Shown here in pieces: positions 55,751 through 64,000 of a DNA stretch of 64,000 nt (positions are counted from its first letter, which is position 1; each line of letters opens with the position of its first letter). Both the position numbers and the translations under genes were made by a program. The DNA comes from Laribacter hongkongensis DSM 14985 (GTDB lineage Bacteria; Pseudomonadota; Gammaproteobacteria; Burkholderiales; Aquaspirillaceae): contig NZ_AUHR01000004.1 of assembly GCF_000423285.1 (NCBI RefSeq), positions 62,001-126,000 on the forward strand. Direction: 5' to 3'. The notes under the pieces were generated by a model. That model ran no database searches, was not told where the DNA came from, and saw only the letters and a list, made by a program, of their open reading frames with translations.

Positions 55751-55820
55751 GCCGCCGAGGGGCGCTGCAAGGTGAAGGTTTACCCCAGGCTCGGCTTGAA
55801 TTTGCAACGGCGCTCACCCA
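55751..55820 (+). ncRNA. S-adenosylhomocysteine (SAH) riboswitch aptamer
   Basis: The leader matches the SAH riboswitch consensus: GCCGAGGGGCGCTGCAA (55754-55770), AGGCTCGGC (55787-55795) pairing with GCCGAG as P1, and the conserved ACGGCGCTCACCC (55807-55819). SAH riboswitches sit upstream of ahcY in many proteobacteria and turn expression on when SAH is high. The position 68 bases before the ahcY ATG fits. Confidence 0.93.
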
Positions 55821-55852
55821 CAACCCCGTAAGACTCGGGGGGAGCGGTGAGC
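55812..55852 (+). promoter_or_regulatory. Alternative stem of the SAH riboswitch expression platform
   Basis: GCTCACC of the aptamer (55812-55818) can pair with GGTGAGC (55846-55852), enclosing a second stem CCCCG / CGGGG. This is mutually exclusive with the bound aptamer fold, so it is the likely switch element. The ribosome binding site AAGGA (55876-55880), itself followed by TCCTT, is downstream. Confidence 0.6.
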
Positions 55853-55887
55853 CGCACCCGCCCGGTCGCACCGTCAAGGACTCCTTC

Positions 55888-57300
<1,413 letters not shown>

Positions 57301-57319
57301 CCGGTCTGGCCGGATTGCC

Positions 57320-57363
57320 GGCAACAAAAACCCCATGTTTCAGGCATGGGGTTTTTTGTTGCC
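57320..57363 (+). terminator. Rho-independent terminator of ahcY
   Basis: The stem GGCAACAAAAACCCCATG / CATGGGGTTTTTTGTTGCC has a 7-base loop and an internal T-run, an unusually long and stable terminator. Confidence 0.92.
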
Positions 57364-57630
57364 GTCAGCAGCAGATTCCTGGTGCAAGCTGGCTGCTGTT
57401 TTCATGTCCTGTACGTTTTTCTTAATGAAACATGAAAATGTGTCGAATTAAACAAAGGAAATTTAATTTGTATAAAAAAATGACAATAGGGTAATTTTTG
57501 TGACGTGAATTAAGGCAGCAAAACCCTGTGCAACAATTCCAGATGACATTCGGTCCCAACAGGAGGAAACGCTCCTGCCACCGGTTGTTTTTGCGCCTCT
57601 GGCGCCTGTCTGCAAAGGGAGCTGTTACAC
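57364..57630 (+). promoter_or_regulatory. AT-rich leader upstream of cstA
   Basis: The segment 57420-57510 is markedly AT-rich and contains TATAAAAAAA and a TGTGA half-site (57499-57503). CAGGAG-GAAACG-CTCCTG (57560-57577) forms a small hairpin that includes an AGGAGG box far from the ATG. The real ribosome binding site is GGGAG near 57617. E. coli cstA is CRP-dependent, which makes the half-site worth noting, but the other half is not a good match. Confidence 0.4.
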
Positions 57631-59697
57631 ATGAAGTCCGTGAAGGAACTGTTGCTGTGGGGGGGCGTCGGCATTCTCGGCGCGTTTTCCCTTGCCACGG
57701 TGGCGCTCAACCGGGGAGAGTCGATCAACGCCGTCTGGCTGGTGGTGGCGGCTGTCTCGTGCTATTTCATCGCCTATCGTTTTTACAGCCGCTTCATTGC
57801 TGCCACGGTAACCGGGCTGGATGCCCGCCGCCGTACGCCGGCTGAAATCCACAACGATGGCATGGATTACGTGCCGACCCCGAAATGGGTGCTGTTTGGT
57901 CACCATTTTGCCGCCATTGCCGGCGCAGGCCCGCTGGTCGGCCCGGTGCTGGCCGCGCAGATGGGTTATCTGCCGGGTACGCTGTGGATCGTGTTCGGGG
58001 TGATTTTCGCCGGTGCGGTGCAGGATTTCATTATCCTGTTCCTGTCGGTGCGCCGCGACGGCAAGTCGCTGGGCGAGATCATCCGCATGGAGCTGGGCGA
58101 CACCGCCGGGACCGTGGCCTCGATCGGCATCCTGATGATCATGGTCATCCTGCTGGCGGTGCTGGCGCTGGTGGTGGTCAAGGCGCTGGCGGGCAGCCCG
58201 TGGGGCACGTTCACCATCGCCATGACCATCCCGATCGCCTTCTTCATGGGCATCTACATGCGCTACATCCGGCCGGGCAAGATCGCGGAAATCTCGGTCA
58301 TCGGCTTCGTGCTGCTGATGCTGTCGATCGTCTACGGCGAAAACGTGGCCCGCAGCGAACTGCTGGCTCCGTGGTTTACCCTCGACGGCAAGGCGCTGGC
58401 CTGGGCCCTGATGATCTACGGCTTCATCGCCGCCGTGCTGCCGGTATGGCTGCTGCTGGCTCCGCGTGACTACCTGTCGACCTTCCTCAAGATCGGCACC
58501 ATCGTCGGTCTGGCGCTGGGCATCGTTATCGTGGCTCCGCACCTGCAGATGCCGGCCGTGACCCAGTTCATCGACGGCACCGGTCCGGTGTTTGCCGGCA
58601 ACCTGTTCCCGTTCCTGTTCATCACCATTGCCTGCGGGGCCATTTCCGGCTTCCACAGCCTGGTCAGTTCGGGCACGACGCCCAAGATGCTCGACAACGA
58701 GCAGAACGCCCGCCTGATCGGCTACGGTGCCATGCTGATGGAATCGTTTGTGGCCATGATGGCGCTGATCGCGGCCAGCGTGCTGGACCCGGGCGTGTAT
58801 TTCGCCATGAACGCACCGGCTGCCGTGATCGGCAAGACCGCTGCCGAGGCGGCCCAGGTGATTTCGAGCTGGGGCTTCGTGGTGACGCCCGAGGCGCTTG
58901 AAGCCATGGCTGCCGACGTGGGCGAGGGCAGCATCCTGTCGCGTGCCGGCGGTGCGCCGACGCTGGCCGTGGGCATGGCCTACATCCTGCACCAGGTGAT
59001 CGGTGGCCAGGCCATGATGGCGTTCTGGTACCACTTTGCCATTCTGTTCGAGGCGCTGTTCATCCTGACCACGGTGGATGCCGGGACGCGCGTGTGCCGC
59101 TTCATGATCCAGGACCTGCTGGGCAGCTTCATCAAGCCGCTGGGCAATACCGACTCGTGGCCGGCCAACCTGTTTGCCACTTTCCTCGCTGTCGGTGGCT
59201 GGGGCTACTTCCTGTACCAGGGGGTGGTGGATCCGCTGGGCGGCATCAATACCCTGTGGCCGCTCTTCGGCATCGCCAACCAGATGCTGGCCGGCATGGC
59301 GCTGATCCTGGCGACCGTGGTGCTGGTCAAGCTCAAGAAGGCCCGCTACGCTTGGGTTACCGCCGTGCCGTGCGCCTGGGTGCTGCTGACGACGCTGTAC
59401 GCCGGCTGGCTCAAGCTCTTCTCGCCGGACCCGAAGATCAGCTTCGTGACCCACGCGCAGAAATTCAGCACTGCGCTGGCCCAGGGTGAAATCCTGGCGC
59501 CGGCCAAGAGCGTGGCCGACATGCGCCAGATCATCTTCAACGACTGGGTGGATGCGGCGCTGTGCGGCGGCTTCATGCTGGTGGTGCTGATGATGCTGGT
59601 GCTGGGCCTGCGTGCTGCATTCCGGGCCATGGCTTCCGACCGTCCGACCGCCTGCGAAATGCAACCGCAATTCCGCGAGGAGACTGCCCGTGCTTAA
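57631..59697 (+). CDS. cstA: Carbon starvation protein A (CstA)
   Basis: CstA is an inner-membrane transporter for peptides and, in recent work on the family, pyruvate. The 688-residue protein has about 18 helices and family segments FGHHFAAIAGAGPLVGPVLA, CGAISGFHSLVSSGTTPKML and FEALFILTTVDAGTRVCRFM. GGGAG lies 9 bases before the ATG. The next gene, a YbdD-type small protein, overlaps it by 8 bases, as is common for CstA/BtsT-type transporters. Confidence 0.96.
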   Translation: MKSVKELLLWGGVGILGAFSLATVALNRGESINAVWLVVAAVSCYFIAYRFYSRFIAATVTGLDARRRTPAEIHNDGMDYVPTPKWVLFGHHFAAIAGAGPLVGPVLAAQMGYLPGTLWIVFGVIFAGAVQDFIILFLSVRRDGKSLGEIIRMELGDTAGTVASIGILMIMVILLAVLALVVVKALAGSPWGTFTIAMTIPIAFFMGIYMRYIRPGKIAEISVIGFVLLMLSIVYGENVARSELLAPWFTLDGKALAWALMIYGFIAAVLPVWLLLAPRDYLSTFLKIGTIVGLALGIVIVAPHLQMPAVTQFIDGTGPVFAGNLFPFLFITIACGAISGFHSLVSSGTTPKMLDNEQNARLIGYGAMLMESFVAMMALIAASVLDPGVYFAMNAPAAVIGKTAAEAAQVISSWGFVVTPEALEAMAADVGEGSILSRAGGAPTLAVGMAYILHQVIGGQAMMAFWYHFAILFEALFILTTVDAGTRVCRFMIQDLLGSFIKPLGNTDSWPANLFATFLAVGGWGYFLYQGVVDPLGGINTLWPLFGIANQMLAGMALILATVVLVKLKKARYAWVTAVPCAWVLLTTLYAGWLKLFSPDPKISFVTHAQKFSTALAQGEILAPAKSVADMRQIIFNDWVDAALCGGFMLVVLMMLVLGLRAAFRAMASDRPTACEMQPQFREETARA

Positions 59698-59893
59698 CCT
59701 GCGTCTGGTCGGCAAGCGCATGGCACAGACCGCACGCCTGATGGTCGGGGTGCCGGACTATGCCAACTATCTGGCGCACATGCGCGATCATCATCCTGAC
59801 CATCCGGTCCTGTCCGAAGCCGCGTTTCACCGCGCGGCCATCGAGGCACGTTATCCCGGGCGTTCGGGCAAGATCAGCAAATGCCCGTGCTGA
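59690..59893 (+). CDS. YbdD/YjiX-family (DUF466) small protein
   Basis: This 67-residue protein is the usual partner of CstA-type transporters. The family pattern is clear: RMAQTARLMVGVPDYANYLA, then HMRDHHPDHPVLSEAAFHRA and the terminal RYPGRSGKISKCPC. It starts with GTG at 59690, inside the end of cstA, with GAGGAG 7 bases upstream. The function of the partner is not settled, though it is needed for transport in related systems. Confidence 0.92.
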   Translation: MLNLRLVGKRMAQTARLMVGVPDYANYLAHMRDHHPDHPVLSEAAFHRAAIEARYPGRSGKISKCPC

Positions 59894-59916
59894 GTCCGGC
59901 CTGACCCGGCAAGACC

Positions 59917-59943
59917 ACAGCCCCGCCTTGTGCGGGGCTGTTT
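59917..59943 (+). terminator. Rho-independent terminator of the cstA operon
   Basis: A 10-bp stem ACAGCCCCGC / GCGGGGCTGT with a CTTGT loop is followed by a short TTT. Confidence 0.82.
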
Positions 59944-60033
59944 GCTGACATTGGCATGGGACTCGACGCCGCTGGCGTGCGTCCGTAGTATTGGGCGTTT
60001 TCCGCCCCGCCGCCCGTCAAGAGGCTTGCCGCA

Positions 60034-61227
60034 ATGAATCCCCTGCTTGCGCGTCTGCAACCGTATCCGTTCCAGCGTCTGCGTGAATGTTTTGCCGACC
60101 TGACGCCTCACCCCGAATTTACCCCGGTCAACCTGTCGATCGGCGAGCCCAAGCACCCGACGCCGGCCCTGCTGAAAGACGCGCTGGCCGGAGCACTGGA
60201 AGGGTTGGGCGAATATCCGGCCACGCTGGGCGGCCTGCCGCTGCGCGAGGCCTGTGCCGGCTGGGTGGCCAGCCGCTACCAGGTGGACAAGCCGGATCCG
60301 GCGCGGCAGATCCTGCCGGTGCTGGGCAGCCGGGAAGCGCTGTTTTCACTGGCACAGGCCGTGGTGGATGCCAGCCACGGAACACCGGTGGTGGTGTCGC
60401 CCAACCCGTTCTACCAGATCTACGAAGGGGCGGCGCTGCTGGCCGGTGCCGAGCCGTATTACGTCAATTGCACGGCGGAAAACGGTTTCAAGCCCGACTG
60501 GTCGTCCGTACCTGCTGAAGTGTGGGCCCGCACGCAGCTGGTGTATGCATGCAGCCCCGGTAACCCGACCGGCGCGGTGATGACGCTGGAGGACTGGCGG
60601 CTGTTGTTCGAGCTGTCGGACCGCTACGGCTTCGTCATTGCCTCGGACGAGTGCTATTCGGAAATCTGGTTCGATGCGCCGCCCCTGGGCGGGCTGGAGG
60701 CTGCGGTCCGGCTGGGGCGCAGCGACTATCGCAACCTGGTGATGTTCACCAGTCTCTCCAAGCGTTCCAATGCTCCCGGACTGCGTTCCGGTTTTGTCTG
60801 CGGTGATGCGGAGGTGCTGGCAAAATTCCTGCTCTACCGCACCTATCACGGCAGTGCCATGTCGGCCGTCGTGCAGGCTGCCAGCCGTGCAGCGTGGCAG
60901 GACGAGGCGCATGTGGCCGACAATCGCCAGCGCTACGCCGACAAGTTTGCCGCCGTGCTGCCGATCGTCGGCAAGGCGCTGGATGTCGCCCTGCCGCAGG
61001 CCGGCTTCTACCTGTGGGCGCGGGTGCCCGGTGGGGACGACATTGCCTTTGCCCGCGACCTGTTCGCCCGCTATCACGTGACTGTGCTGCCGGGCAGTTT
61101 TCTGGCGCGCACGGCGCATGGCGTCAATCCGGGAGCCGGCTATGTGCGCATCGCACTGGTCGCGCCGCTCGAAGCCTGTGTTGAAGCCGCGTGGCGCGTG
61201 GTTGACTGTGTGCGTACCCGCAACTGA
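60034..61227 (+). CDS. dapC: Succinyldiaminopimelate aminotransferase (DapC)
   Basis: DapC makes N-succinyl-LL-2,6-diaminopimelate in the succinylase branch of lysine/peptidoglycan precursor synthesis. The 397-residue PLP enzyme has SIGEPKHPTPALLKDAL, YACSPGNPTGAVM, DECYSEIWFD and the PLP lysine in SLSKRSNAPGLRSGF near 242. It is followed 36 bases later by dapD, the preceding enzyme of the same branch. AAGAGG precedes the ATG. Confidence 0.93.
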   Translation: MNPLLARLQPYPFQRLRECFADLTPHPEFTPVNLSIGEPKHPTPALLKDALAGALEGLGEYPATLGGLPLREACAGWVASRYQVDKPDPARQILPVLGSREALFSLAQAVVDASHGTPVVVSPNPFYQIYEGAALLAGAEPYYVNCTAENGFKPDWSSVPAEVWARTQLVYACSPGNPTGAVMTLEDWRLLFELSDRYGFVIASDECYSEIWFDAPPLGGLEAAVRLGRSDYRNLVMFTSLSKRSNAPGLRSGFVCGDAEVLAKFLLYRTYHGSAMSAVVQAASRAAWQDEAHVADNRQRYADKFAAVLPIVGKALDVALPQAGFYLWARVPGGDDIAFARDLFARYHVTVLPGSFLARTAHGVNPGAGYVRIALVAPLEACVEAAWRVVDCVRTRN

Positions 61228-61263
61228 ATTTTTCTGTTTTCATTCGTTTTTAAAGGTAGATTC

Positions 61264-62085
61264 ATGACTCCGATCCAAGCCCTGATCGAAGACGCTTTCG
61301 AGCGCCGTGCCGACATCACTCCGGCAACCGTGACGCCGGAAACCAAGGCCGCCATTGATGCCGTGATTGCCGACATCGACGCCGGCCGTCTGCGCGTGGC
61401 CGAGAAGATTGCCGGTGAATGGGTGACGCACCAGTGGCTGAAAAAGGCCGTGCTGCTGTCGTTCCGCATTCGTGACAATGCCGTGCTGGACGATGGCGTT
61501 AGCCGTTATTTCGACAAGGTGGACACCAAGTTCGCCGACTGGGACGCCGCCCGCTTCCAGGCCGCCGGTTTCCGCACCGTACCCGGTGCAGTGGTGCGCA
61601 AGGGCTCTTACATTGCCAAAAACACCGTGCTGATGCCGAGCTTCGTCAATATCGGTGCTTTCGTGGACGAAGGCACCATGGTGGACACCTGGGCGACCGT
61701 GGGCAGCTGCGCCCAGATCGGCAAGAACGTGCACCTTTCCGGTGGCGTGGGCATTGGTGGCGTGCTGGAGCCGTTGCAGGCCAACCCGACCATCATCGAG
61801 GACAACTGCTTTATCGGTGCCCGCTCGGAAATCGTCGAAGGCGTGATCGTGGAAGAAGGCTCGGTGATCTCGATGGGCGTTTACATCGGCCAGAGCACCA
61901 GGATTTTCGATCGCGAAACCGGCGAGGTCAGCTACGGCCGTGTACCGGCCGGTTCGGTGGTAGTCAGCGGCAACCTGCCGTCGAAGGATGGCAGCTACAG
62001 TCTGTACTGCGCCGTGATCGTCAAGAAGGTGGATGCCAAGACCCGCGGCAAGGTCGGCATCAACGAGCTGCTGCGTGGCATCTGA
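61264..62085 (+). CDS. dapD: Tetrahydrodipicolinate N-succinyltransferase (DapD)
   Basis: DapD succinylates tetrahydrodipicolinate. The 273-residue trimeric left-handed beta-helix protein has the N-terminal [20 protein letters not shown], the segment [20 protein letters not shown] and hexapeptide repeats such as [20 protein letters not shown] and [26 protein letters not shown] precedes the ATG. It forms an operon with dapC and ends at a strong terminator. Confidence 0.97.
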   Translation: MTPIQALIEDAFERRADITPATVTPETKAAIDAVIADIDAGRLRVAEKIAGEWVTHQWLKKAVLLSFRIRDNAVLDDGVSRYFDKVDTKFADWDAARFQAAGFRTVPGAVVRKGSYIAKNTVLMPSFVNIGAFVDEGTMVDTWATVGSCAQIGKNVHLSGGVGIGGVLEPLQANPTIIEDNCFIGARSEIVEGVIVEEGSVISMGVYIGQSTRIFDRETGEVSYGRVPAGSVVVSGNLPSKDGSYSLYCAVIVKKVDAKTRGKVGINELLRGI

Positions 62086-62112
62086 ATCCCGCTGGCTGGC
62101 ATGAAATGATGG

Positions 62113-62140
62113 ACGGCAGGCAATCAGGCCTGCCGTTTTT
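62113..62140 (+). terminator. Rho-independent terminator of dapCD
   Basis: A 9-bp stem ACGGCAGGC / GCCTGCCGT with an AATCAG loop is followed by TTTT. Confidence 0.92.
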
Positions 62141-62208
62141 CATTGGTGGTCAGTGGCCGTAGCCGCTTGTGTTAGAGTGCCGTTTTTGCACCGCCACATG
62201 GATTTTGC

Positions 62209-63348
62209 ATGTCGCAGCATGTCTTTTCTCCGGGCCAGAATGCCAGCCTGTCGCCACAGGCGTGGTACGACCAGCTTGCTGGCGCTGACGGTTTTTTTCA
62301 TGACCCGGCGCAGGCGCAGGCCATCGCCCATCTGGAAACCCTCTACCAGCAGCTGCTGCTGTTCAAGCGCAAGCGCGGCCGTTTTCTGGGCAAAAGCCTG
62401 CGCAGTCCCGATGTGCCGCGTGGCCTGTATTTCTGGGGCGGCGTCGGGCGTGGCAAAAGCTTCCTGATGGATGCGTTTTTTGCCTGTGTGCCGTACCGGC
62501 GCAAGCGGCGCATCCACTTTCATCACTTCATGATGGAAGTCCACAACGAACTCAAGACCCTGACCAGCGCGACCGATCCGCTGGTGACCGTGGCCGAGCG
62601 GATCGCCGCCCGTACCCGGCTGTTGTGCTTCGACGAGTTCCACGTGTCGGACATCGCCGACGCCATGATCCTGGGGCGCTTGCTCAAGGAACTGTTCGAG
62701 CGTGGCGTGGTGTTCGTCATGACCTCGAATTACCCGCCGGACGGGCTGTACCCCAACGGTTTGCAGCGGCTGAACTTCCTGCCGACGATCGCGCTGATGC
62801 AGCACTGGCTGACCGTGGTCAATGTCGACGGCGGCCAGGATTACCGCCTGCGCGAGCTGACACGAGAGCCGCTCTACATCACGCCGCTGGCAGGTGCCGA
62901 CGACAAGATGGAGGCCATCTGGCAGCGGCTGGCGCATGGCGCCAGCCAGCCGCGCACCATCGAGATACTGGGGCGGCCGCTCCGGTGCCGCCGTCACGTA
63001 CCCGGCGCGATCTGGTTCGATTTCCGGGAGCTGTGCGGCGGGCCGCGGGCGCAGACCGATTACGTTGAACTTGCCCGTGAATATCACACGGTGTTCCTGT
63101 CGGACATTCCGCGTCTGGGCAGCCGTCAGGCCAGCGAGGCGCGCCGGCTGACCTGGCTGGTGGACGTGTTCTACGACAGCCGGGTCAAGCTGGTGATCTC
63201 TGCCGAGGTCGAGGCAGACCTGCTCTACACCGAAGGCGTACAGGCCAGCGAGTTTTTCCGCACGGCAAGCCGGCTGACCGAAATGCAGTCCAGCGCCTAT
63301 CTGGCGCTGGCGCACCGGCTGGCCGAGGAAAGCGAGCCGGCAGCCTGA
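62209..63348 (+). CDS. zapE: Cell division ATPase ZapE (AFG1 family)
   Basis: ZapE is a membrane-associated AAA-type ATPase that acts on FtsZ rings. The 379-residue protein has Walker A GGVGRGKSF near 77-85, HFHHFMMEVHNELK, Walker B LLCFDEFHVSDIADAMILGR and sensor FVMTSNYPPDGLYPNGLQR, all typical of the AFG1-like family. The ATG at 62209 has only a weak ribosome binding site. It converges on the SPOR-domain gene at the window edge, with a symmetric hairpin between them. Confidence 0.93.
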   Translation: MSQHVFSPGQNASLSPQAWYDQLAGADGFFHDPAQAQAIAHLETLYQQLLLFKRKRGRFLGKSLRSPDVPRGLYFWGGVGRGKSFLMDAFFACVPYRRKRRIHFHHFMMEVHNELKTLTSATDPLVTVAERIAARTRLLCFDEFHVSDIADAMILGRLLKELFERGVVFVMTSNYPPDGLYPNGLQRLNFLPTIALMQHWLTVVNVDGGQDYRLRELTREPLYITPLAGADDKMEAIWQRLAHGASQPRTIEILGRPLRCRRHVPGAIWFDFRELCGGPRAQTDYVELAREYHTVFLSDIPRLGSRQASEARRLTWLVDVFYDSRVKLVISAEVEADLLYTEGVQASEFFRTASRLTEMQSSAYLALAHRLAEESEPAA

Positions 63349-63381
63349 GCCGGGCCCGAGAGACCGGGGTATCTTGCATGT

Positions 63382-63412
63382 AATACAGGGTGCGATATAC
63401 GCGCCCTGTATT
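63382..63412. terminator. Symmetric hairpin between convergent zapE and the SPOR gene
   Basis: AATACAGGG / CCCTGTATT with an inner GCG/CGC pairing and an ATATA loop makes a long stem. With AAT on one side and ATTGTTG on the other it could stop transcription from both directions. Confidence 0.6.
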
Positions 63413-63514
63413 GTTGGTGCGGAAGCAGCGGAAGGTGACTGCAAGGCGCCGGACAGACCCGGCTTTGCGGCCGGCGCTCATGCGACCATGAGCGCTAGGG
63501 CGGGTCGTCGGCCG

Positions 63515-64000
63515 TCAGCCGCCGTTGGCGGCCAGCATCGGTGACAGTCCCATGTCCTTGAGTTTCTGCATGGCTTCTTCGGCTTCGGCACGCGTCTGGA
63601 ACGGGCCGACCGATACCCGGGTTTCACTACGGACCGGAATGTCGGCGGCTTTGAGGCGCTGGATCAGTGCCGTGGCGTTGCCAAGGTTGCTGAACAGGCC
63701 CAGCTGTACGCGATAGCCCTTGGACGTGCCCGCAGGCTGGGCCTCGGCCGGAGCGGCAGCAACCGGCGGCGGGGCTTCCTGTTTCATGACCACCGAGCGT
63801 GCCGGGGCAGCCGGAGCGGGCTCAGGCCGTGCAGCTGTTGCCTTGGTCGCCGGAGCCGGATTTGCCGCCGGTTCTTTGGCGGTCCTGGCCGGCGCCGGAG
63901 CGGCCGCAGGCTTGGAGGCCGGTGCCGGGCCATGAGGCAACCTGGAAGCTGGTTCTGTGGTGGCGGCCGGACTGGGGGCAGGTTCCGGTTCGGCCGTGGT
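63515..64000 (-). CDS. SPOR-domain protein (DedD/FtsN-like), partial
   Basis: The reading frame continues without a stop past base 64000, so only the C-terminal 161 residues are seen. The visible part is a long Ala/Pro-rich linker (PAPASKPAAAPAPARTAKE and similar) followed by a C-terminal SPOR domain: YRVQLGLFSNLGNATALIQR, RLKAADIPVRSETRVSVGPF, and TRAEAEEAMQKLKDMGLSPM. SPOR domains bind denuded septal peptidoglycan, so a cell-division role (DedD or FtsN type) is likely. The N-terminal membrane helix would lie outside the window. Confidence 0.8.
   Translation of the reverse strand, partial: TTAEPEPAPSPAATTEPASRLPHGPAPASKPAAAPAPARTAKEPAANPAPATKATAARPEPAPAAPARSVVMKQEAPPPVAAAPAEAQPAGTSKGYRVQLGLFSNLGNATALIQRLKAADIPVRSETRVSVGPFQTRAEAEEAMQKLKDMGLSPMLAANGG

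Noticed and set aside
57499-57514. A full CRP site in the cstA leader
   Set aside because: Only the left half TGTGA is good. The right half (TTAAG) matches TCACA at too few positions to call a site.
57625-59721. A 698-codon minus-strand frame opposite cstA
   Set aside because: It is fully antisense to cstA and extremely His/Gln/Arg-rich, with no recognisable domain.

Overview
The window is GC-rich, densely coded chromosomal DNA from a Gram-negative betaproteobacterium, most likely order Neisseriales in the broad Chromobacterium/Laribacter/Aquitalea sense. The evidence is the gene set and its local order: pilD-coaE-zapD-yacG, a Neisseria-type trimeric porin, groESL with a CIRCE element, an S-adenosylhomocysteine riboswitch on ahcY, and dapC-dapD. 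I see no tRNA, rRNA, CRISPR array, transposase, integrase or phage gene. The species call is inference.

Layout. 0.1-1.2 kb: divergent folB and plsY around a 24-bp near-palindrome. 1.6-5.1 kb (minus): a four-gene MCE-type lipid transport operon (STAS-permease fusion, ATPase, MCE protein, auxiliary lipoprotein). 5.2-10.4 kb (minus): a small unknown protein, mfd, and an orphan FlhB-tail/FliK-like pair. 10.5-13.8 kb (minus): a periplasmic copper-handling cluster and rlmB. 13.8-16.1 kb: a PAS-GGDEF-EAL protein. 16.2-19.9 kb: a secreted hypothetical, coaD, a Nudix/ThiE-like fusion, a Met-rich membrane protein, fdxA and gluQ. 20.5-23.6 kb: rsmJ and comEC. 24.1-27.7 kb: a NhaC-like antiporter diverging from an unassigned pair of pseudopilin-like genes. 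27.7-31.6 kb: aceB with a divergent LysR regulator, an HdeD-like protein and a secreted hypothetical. 31.7-38 kb: a diguanylate cyclase, yggX, ppk1, a DUF456 protein and a histone-deacetylase-like hydrolase. 38.5-42.1 kb: groES-groEL and a porin with a CRP-like site. 42.2-47.8 kb: a CNNM/CBS transporter, pilD-coaE-zapD-yacG and a DppA-like binding protein. 47.9-52.9 kb (minus): ugpQ, a D-2-hydroxyacid dehydrogenase, a Sad-like aldehyde dehydrogenase, a GST and a SIMPL protein. 53-57.3 kb: a large PAS-GGDEF-EAL protein and ahcY behind its riboswitch. 57.6-64 kb: cstA with a YbdD-type partner, dapC-dapD, zapE and a SPOR-domain protein cut by the window edge.

Most of the window is core metabolism and housekeeping. 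Regulation is the richest theme: dual sigma32/HrcA control of groESL, the SAH riboswitch with a visible alternative pairing, an exact TGTGA-N6-TCACA site before the porin, a LysR-type dyad between aceB and its regulator, and the folB/plsY palindrome. Three c-di-GMP enzymes differ in their inhibitory I-site. The least explained genes are the two-gene pseudopilin module (25.5-27.7 kb), the small protein at 5.2 kb, and the secreted hypotheticals at 16.2 and 31.1 kb. Four non-coding stretches of roughly 400-580 bases (1.2, 19.9, 23.6 and 38.1 kb) hold no gene I can support.
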